A stretch of 10,341 bases of DNA from Flavobacteriales bacterium (GTDB taxonomy: Bacteria > Bacteroidota > Bacteroidia > Flavobacteriales_D > Sanyastnellaceae): contig CANGVZ010000046.1 in the NCBI GenBank assembly GCA_947457285.1, positions 1 through 10,341 of the forward strand. Reading direction: 5' to 3'. Below the pieces are notes generated by a model. The model had not been told where the DNA came from. It ran no database searches and worked only from the letters and a program-made list of their open reading frames with translations. The position numbers and the translations under genes were made by a program. This document shows positions 7,454 to 10,341 of the stretch, one piece after another (the stretch's first letter is position 1; each line of letters opens with the position of its first letter).

Positions 7454-7471
7454 GTTTCAGTTTACTGAAAC
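7454..7471 (-). terminator. Short hairpin over the stop codon of the small lipoprotein gene
   Basis: GTTTCAG (7454-7460) and CTGAAAC (7465-7471) are perfect 7-bp inverted arms around a 4-nt loop. The dyad contains the TGA stop (7459-7457, - strand). On the - strand it is followed by ATTTGAAC, too few T residues for a good intrinsic terminator. It could partly end transcription, protect an mRNA 3' end, or be chance. Confidence 0.3.
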
Positions 7472-7987
7472 TTCAACCGTAAAGTCGCCGGTGAATGGGA
7501 AGGGTGATCCTACATCTGTACCATTGAAGACTTCTTGTAAGAACACGCTGTAGCGCACTTGCTCAGAGCCTCCAAAGAAGGCTGGTGCTACAGTAACTCT
7601 TCCAGACACTGCACGGTAATATTTCACAGGAATAAGATCGTCATTTTGATTCACTTGCTGAGCCTCAGCTTCAAATTCAGCCTCGTCTTCGGTGAGGTCG
7701 AATATGGCAGTGGTAACATCTGGAATTTCAATGATGAAGTTCACAGAATGTGGTTCGGCCTGACCTTCCTCTTTCACATCGCCTGTGATATAATAGCGAC
7801 GACTCATGTCAACCAAGCTATCAGACAAAATATAATTCGCATCTAGCAAATCATAGGAATTACCTCTCCAATTGAAGCTTCCACATTTGCAAGCATAGGG
7901 CTCTGCAACATATTCAGGAGTCTTTTTACAGCCGCTGAAAATAACTGCTGAAAACACAATCAAACTGAGGAATAGGCGGAGTTTCAT
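7457..7987 (-). CDS. Small lipoprotein of unknown function
   Basis: 176 residues when started at the ATG at 7987. That start gives a clean lipoprotein signal peptide, MKLRLFLSLIVFSAVIFSGC, with the lipobox ending at Cys20. The mature part begins KKTPEY and has a C-K-C-G motif (33-36) followed by SFNWRGNSYDLLDANYILSD. The rest alternates short hydrophobic and polar stretches, suggesting a beta-rich fold, with an acidic segment at about 98-110. I do not recognise the family. The residues after the lipobox are KK, not the acidic surface-export signal seen in some Bacteroidota lipoproteins, so periplasm-facing placement is more likely. An open frame extends to an ATG at 8029, but that would put 14 charged residues before the signal peptide and place the promoter-like octamer inside the gene. 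It lies 43 nt downstream of namZ on the same strand. Confidence 0.7.
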   Translation of the reverse strand: MKLRLFLSLIVFSAVIFSGCKKTPEYVAEPYACKCGSFNWRGNSYDLLDANYILSDSLVDMSRRYYITGDVKEEGQAEPHSVNFIIEIPDVTTAIFDLTEDEAEFEAEAQQVNQNDDLIPVKYYRAVSGRVTVAPAFFGGSEQVRYSVFLQEVFNGTDVGSPFPFTGDFTVEVSVN

Positions 7988-8016
7988 ATTCAATAAAGCC
8001 TTTGATTTTGGTCGCA

Positions 8017-8024
8017 CGAAGATA
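8017..8024 (-). promoter_or_regulatory. Candidate -7 promoter element for the small lipoprotein gene
   Basis: On the - strand this reads TATCTTCG, identical to the octamer before the DUF2723 gene and one mismatch from the Bacteroidota TAnnTTTG consensus. It lies 29 nt before the ATG at 7987, leaving a short leader. A TTG on the - strand about 24 nt further upstream could serve as -33, at slightly long spacing. It implies that the lipoprotein and perhaps the MORN gene can be transcribed apart from namZ. Confidence 0.4.
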
Positions 8025-8030
8025 ATCATA

Positions 8031-9227
8031 TTATTGGAAATCTGGATACAACAGGTATTTTGATCTTATTTTCAAGTATTTATCCAAATCGGTTTTCCAT
8101 GAAGCCCTTATTTCCTGAGCGGATTTGCCTTCGTTTATTTGCTTTCTCAACAGATCATTACCCGCGAGCTTATCAAAAAAATCTGGCGATTTGAAAAAAG
8201 GAGAAGGCCCTTCGTAATCATTATATGCGATTAAAATCCATTCAAGGTTGATTCGTTTGAGCGAACGAAAATCAGTTAAGTTTTTATTTTCTAATAAAAT
8301 CCCATTGCATTTCTGATTTTCAAATGGTGGATCCATTGCAATACCAGGCAAGTCCACAGGTGTGACTTCTTTCGTCCCCGATTTAAATTGAGGAAATCCA
8401 AACCATTGAAAGGGATAATCGGTTCCCCTTCCTACGCTGACTGCTGTTCCTTCGAACAAGCAAAGGGAAGGATAGGCATAAATGGACGTTGCATTGGGCA
8501 GGTTGGGAGAGGGTTGATAAGGAAGATTATAGCTTATAGTGTGGTCATAGCCAATGCATGGAATCACAGTTAGATTACATTTTGCTCCATTCTTAAGCCA
8601 GCCTTCTTCGTTAATCATTTTGGCCAATTCCCCCACGGTGCAACCATGCACAATAGGAATGGGGTGCATGCCCACAAATGACTGGAATTTCAAATCCAAC
8701 ACAGGTCCATCTACATAATGACCGTTGGGGTTTGGTCGGTCTAAAATAATCACAGGAATATTCGACTCCGCGCACGCTTCCATTACATAGTGCATAGTGC
8801 TGATATAGGTGTAAAATCTTGCTCCCACATCCTGAATATCAAACAATACAATCTCAATTCCTTTTAAGGCCTCCGCTGAGGGCTTTTTGTTTTTTCCGTA
8901 GAGCGAGATAAGTGGAAGTCCTGTTTTACTATCAACAGCAGAGCTTACTGTTTCTCCAGCTCCATGATCACCTCGAAAGCCATGTTCTGGCGCGAATACT
9001 TTTTTTACAGGAATCCCTAATGCTAGAAGTGAGTCGACGAGATGGGTGTTATGGATGCGCGATGTGTTGTTGGCAACCACCGCGGTGCTTTTTCCTCTGA
9101 GAAGCGGAAGGTAGTCTGTGGTTCTTTCAGCACCGACTATTATCTTGGAAGTGCCACTGGGAGCGCTATTGCTGGCCTTTGGCGCAGCACAAGACATGAC
9201 CAGTGCTAGGAGTAAGACAAATTTCAT
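8031..9227 (-). CDS. namZ: DUF1343 lipoprotein, NamZ-type exo-beta-N-acetylmuramidase
   Basis: 398 residues from the ATG at 9227, the usual size for DUF1343 (glycoside hydrolase family GH171). Characterised members release N-acetylmuramic acid from the non-reducing end of peptidoglycan fragments during cell-wall recycling. The start gives MKFVLLLALVMSC, a short lipoprotein signal with Cys13, so it is probably membrane-anchored facing the periplasm. Family motifs are VFAPEHGFRGDHGAGE (77-92; the Glu-His pair E81-H82 lies in the predicted active site), LFDIQDVGARFYTYISTMHY (128-147), ILDRPNPNGHYVDGP (161-175), HPIPIVHGCTVGELAKM (188-204) and SPNLPN (240-245). The C-terminal domain ends in YLLYPDF. 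The frame remains open upstream to 9431, but that extension has no family similarity and overlaps the divergent permease gene. The stop lies 43 nt before the small lipoprotein start. Confidence 0.88.
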   Translation of the reverse strand: MKFVLLLALVMSCAAPKASNSAPSGTSKIIVGAERTTDYLPLLRGKSTAVVANNTSRIHNTHLVDSLLALGIPVKKVFAPEHGFRGDHGAGETVSSAVDSKTGLPLISLYGKNKKPSAEALKGIEIVLFDIQDVGARFYTYISTMHYVMEACAESNIPVIILDRPNPNGHYVDGPVLDLKFQSFVGMHPIPIVHGCTVGELAKMINEEGWLKNGAKCNLTVIPCIGYDHTISYNLPYQPSPNLPNATSIYAYPSLCLFEGTAVSVGRGTDYPFQWFGFPQFKSGTKEVTPVDLPGIAMDPPFENQKCNGILLENKNLTDFRSLKRINLEWILIAYNDYEGPSPFFKSPDFFDKLAGNDLLRKQINEGKSAQEIRASWKTDLDKYLKIRSKYLLYPDFQ

Positions 9228-9254
9228 AAGACAAATGTGCATTAATGAACGCAG

Positions 9255-9288
9255 TTTTGATACTGCGGGTGTACTTTTACACTCAAAA
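9255..9288. promoter_or_regulatory. Nested dyad between divergent namZ and the LolE-type gene
   Basis: GTGTA (9269-9273) and TACAC (9278-9282) are perfect inverted repeats around CTTT. Outside them TTTTGA (9255-9260) and TCAAAA (9283-9288) form a second inverted pair, offset by 8 nt on the left. TACTTTTA at 9272-9279 resembles the -7 consensus on the + strand with one mismatch. The dyad is placed between two divergent genes, where a shared operator or back-to-back promoters would lie. AT-rich DNA produces such patterns by chance, so confidence is low. Confidence 0.3.
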
Positions 9289-9297
9289 TTGTGCCAT

Positions 9298-10341
9298 CTG
9301 GATTTAACATCATTCATATCTCGAAGAATTATCAAAGGCGATGAGAAGCAAAGAATCTCTCGTCCCATTGTGCGCATTGCTACCTGGGGTGTTGCAGTGG
9401 GAGTGATGCTGATGATTCTATCGGTAGCCATTGTGAAGGGCTTTCAAAATGAAGTAAGGGGAATGGTGATAGGCTTTGGTTCGCATTTTCAAGTGGTATC
9501 CAATCGAGATAATGTGAGCAAAGATTCCCAGCGCTTGCTTTTTGATAAGTCCGTTTATGAGAATCTGAAAAAAATTGAAGGTGTAAAACATGTTCATGTA
9601 TTTGCGTCAAAACCGGGGATCATTGAATCAAAAGAGGGTTTGCAGGGTGTCGCAATAAAAGGAGTTGATAAGGATTACGATTGGCAATTTATCAGCTCAG
9701 TCTTAAAAGAAGGAAAAATTCTCGACGCAGATAGTCTTGAAGCAAATCAAGTGGTGATTTCAACCATCCTTGCCCGCAAGCTGAAATTGTCACTCGGGGA
9801 CAAAGTGAGTATTTATTTTGTCAATGATCAAAATGATGCGCGTCAACGCAATTTCCGCATCGTTGGTATTTATGAAACTGGATTAGAGGACTACGATTCA
9901 CAATATGTGTTTACCGATATCGGGCATGTTCAAAAACTCAGTGGATGGGGGTTGCAGGCTCAATTACTCATAGACACAGTTTGCACAGGAGAGCATATTC
10001 TTGTGGGGGCGGCCGGATTTGGTGGTGATGGGAACTATTCTTTTTCTTGGAGCAATCAAGATTGGGCAGGCGAGGGGCCGCATTTCCTCAAGGCCACGAG
10101 AGATACGTCATTTTTTGTGGTCTTGGATGATGGAGAAGATACAGAACGAGATACTGCTTTTGCAACCATCGATTTTCTGGACGATAATGCTACTACTTGT
10201 TCACCATTTGTAATAAAAACAATGACGGGCGGAGGCTCTCAAAGTCAATACATCGGCGGCTATGAAGTTCTTATCAGTGATTATGATCAACTACTTTCTG
10301 CTGATGATCGAATCTTTAATGCACTGCCATACGATCTTCAA
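9298..10341 (+). CDS. LolC/LolE-type ABC transporter permease, FtsX/MacB family (3' partial) with inserted Ig-like domain
   Basis: N-terminal 348 codons of an inner-membrane permease that continues past the right edge. This family works with a LolD-like ATPase, usually to release lipoproteins from the inner membrane. Numbering from 9298, the start FISRRIIKGDEKQRISRPIV (6-25) leads into membrane helix 1 (about 24-47, ending VAIVKGF), then VIGFGSHFQV (57-66) and a MacB-like periplasmic domain with GVAIKGVDKDYDW (117-129), LKLSLGDKVSIYF (162-174) and FRIVGIYETGLEDYDSQYVF (186-205). A domain of about 90 residues then interrupts the usual sequence (about 219-310) before GGYEVLISDYDQL (310-322) resumes. 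The start is uncertain. The only upstream in-frame ATG is 9235, 8 nt from the namZ start and giving 21 extra atypical residues; TTG at 9289 or CTG at 9298 fits the family N-terminus better. I list 9298 as the family-aligned limit. Confidence 0.8.
   Translation, partial: MDLTSFISRRIIKGDEKQRISRPIVRIATWGVAVGVMLMILSVAIVKGFQNEVRGMVIGFGSHFQVVSNRDNVSKDSQRLLFDKSVYENLKKIEGVKHVHVFASKPGIIESKEGLQGVAIKGVDKDYDWQFISSVLKEGKILDADSLEANQVVISTILARKLKLSLGDKVSIYFVNDQNDARQRNFRIVGIYETGLEDYDSQYVFTDIGHVQKLSGWGLQAQLLIDTVCTGEHILVGAAGFGGDGNYSFSWSNQDWAGEGPHFLKATRDTSFFVVLDDGEDTERDTAFATIDFLDDNATTCSPFVIKTMTGGGSQSQYIGGYEVLISDYDQLLSADDRIFNALPYDLQ
9952..10230 (+). other. Ig/SprB-like domain inserted in the permease periplasmic loop
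   Basis: Between QKLSGWG and the GGYEVLI segment, which in LolE-type permeases normally follow each other within a few residues, lie about 90 extra residues. The insert runs DTVCTGEHILVGAAGFGG, then DGNYSFSWSNQDW, a polar link, SFFVVLDDGED, and a second Cys (codon 10198). The order Cys, beta strand, Gly-rich turn, Y-S-F-S-W-S-N, and a late V-V-L-D-D strand matches the SprB/PKD-type beta-sandwich repeats of Bacteroidota surface proteins. The frame is open throughout and codon use does not change visibly, so this is a genuine part of the protein and not a frameshift artefact. Confidence 0.6.

Noticed and set aside
7988..8029. Upstream ATG at 8029 for the small lipoprotein
   Set aside because: It would add 14 mostly polar or charged residues before a complete signal peptide and put the -7-like octamer inside the gene.
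9228..9431. N-terminal extension of the namZ frame to a start at 9431 on the - strand
   Set aside because: The extra 68 residues lack family likeness, precede a complete lipoprotein signal peptide, and overlap the first membrane helix of the divergent permease gene.
10001..10213. Small + strand frame over the permease insert as a separate gene
   Set aside because: The permease frame runs through without a stop and has the recognisable domain. The other frame has no features and no start context.
1..10341. tRNA, rRNA, CRISPR array, insertion sequence, phage or defence genes
   Set aside because: I found no cloverleaf, regular spaced repeats, transposase or recombinase motifs, terminal inverted repeats or known defence-family motifs. 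Nearly all bases are used by the listed genes.

Overview
The window looks like a chromosomal stretch of a member of the Bacteroidota, most likely a marine or environmental Flavobacteriales-type organism. The evidence is a cell-surface protein with PKD domains and a type IX secretion (T9SS) C-terminal sorting domain, signal peptides cut just before Gln, a very large DUF2723 membrane protein, a LolE-type permease of the Bacteroidota kind, and promoter octamers resembling the Bacteroidota -7 element TAnnTTTG. Gene density is very high. No stretch over 300 bases lacks a gene, and I see no RNA gene, insertion sequence, CRISPR array or phage gene.

Layout. Positions 1-1964 (+) hold the 5'-truncated end of a secreted, Cys-rich PKD-domain protein with a T9SS sorting signal. 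After a 92-bp gap that holds a dyad and a promoter-like octamer comes a tightly packed + strand cluster: a 1180-residue DUF2723/TMEM260-family membrane glycosyltransferase (2057-5599), a TerC-family membrane metal transporter (5602-6369, 2-nt gap) and the metallophosphoesterase PdeM (6371-7030, 1-nt gap). Three - strand genes follow, transcribed towards pdeM. In transcription order they are a NamZ/DUF1343 lipoprotein predicted to trim peptidoglycan (9227-8031), an unrecognised small lipoprotein (7987-7457) and a secreted MORN-repeat protein (7408-7031). The stop codon of the last directly abuts the pdeM stop. Divergent to namZ, a LolC/LolE-type ABC permease starts around 9235-9298 and runs off the right edge.

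How they fit together. Most products concern the cell envelope: surface adhesion or display, predicted sugar transfer to exported proteins, metal export, peptidoglycan recycling, lipoproteins and lipoprotein trafficking. PdeM is the exception, since its family is tied to DNA repair. I do not see a coherent new multi-gene system. The observations most worth a second look are (1) an Ig/SprB-like domain of about 90 residues inserted in the periplasmic loop of the LolE-type permease, (2) a textbook intrinsic-terminator hairpin inside the first codons of pdeM, and (3) a duplicated, unrecognised Cys-containing module alternating with PKD domains in the T9SS substrate.

Several long open frames begin upstream of the true gene starts. 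I shortened the two lipoprotein genes to the Met preceding the signal peptide, and extended the first gene leftwards to the window edge because the signal-peptide core reads in frame upstream of its first ATG.
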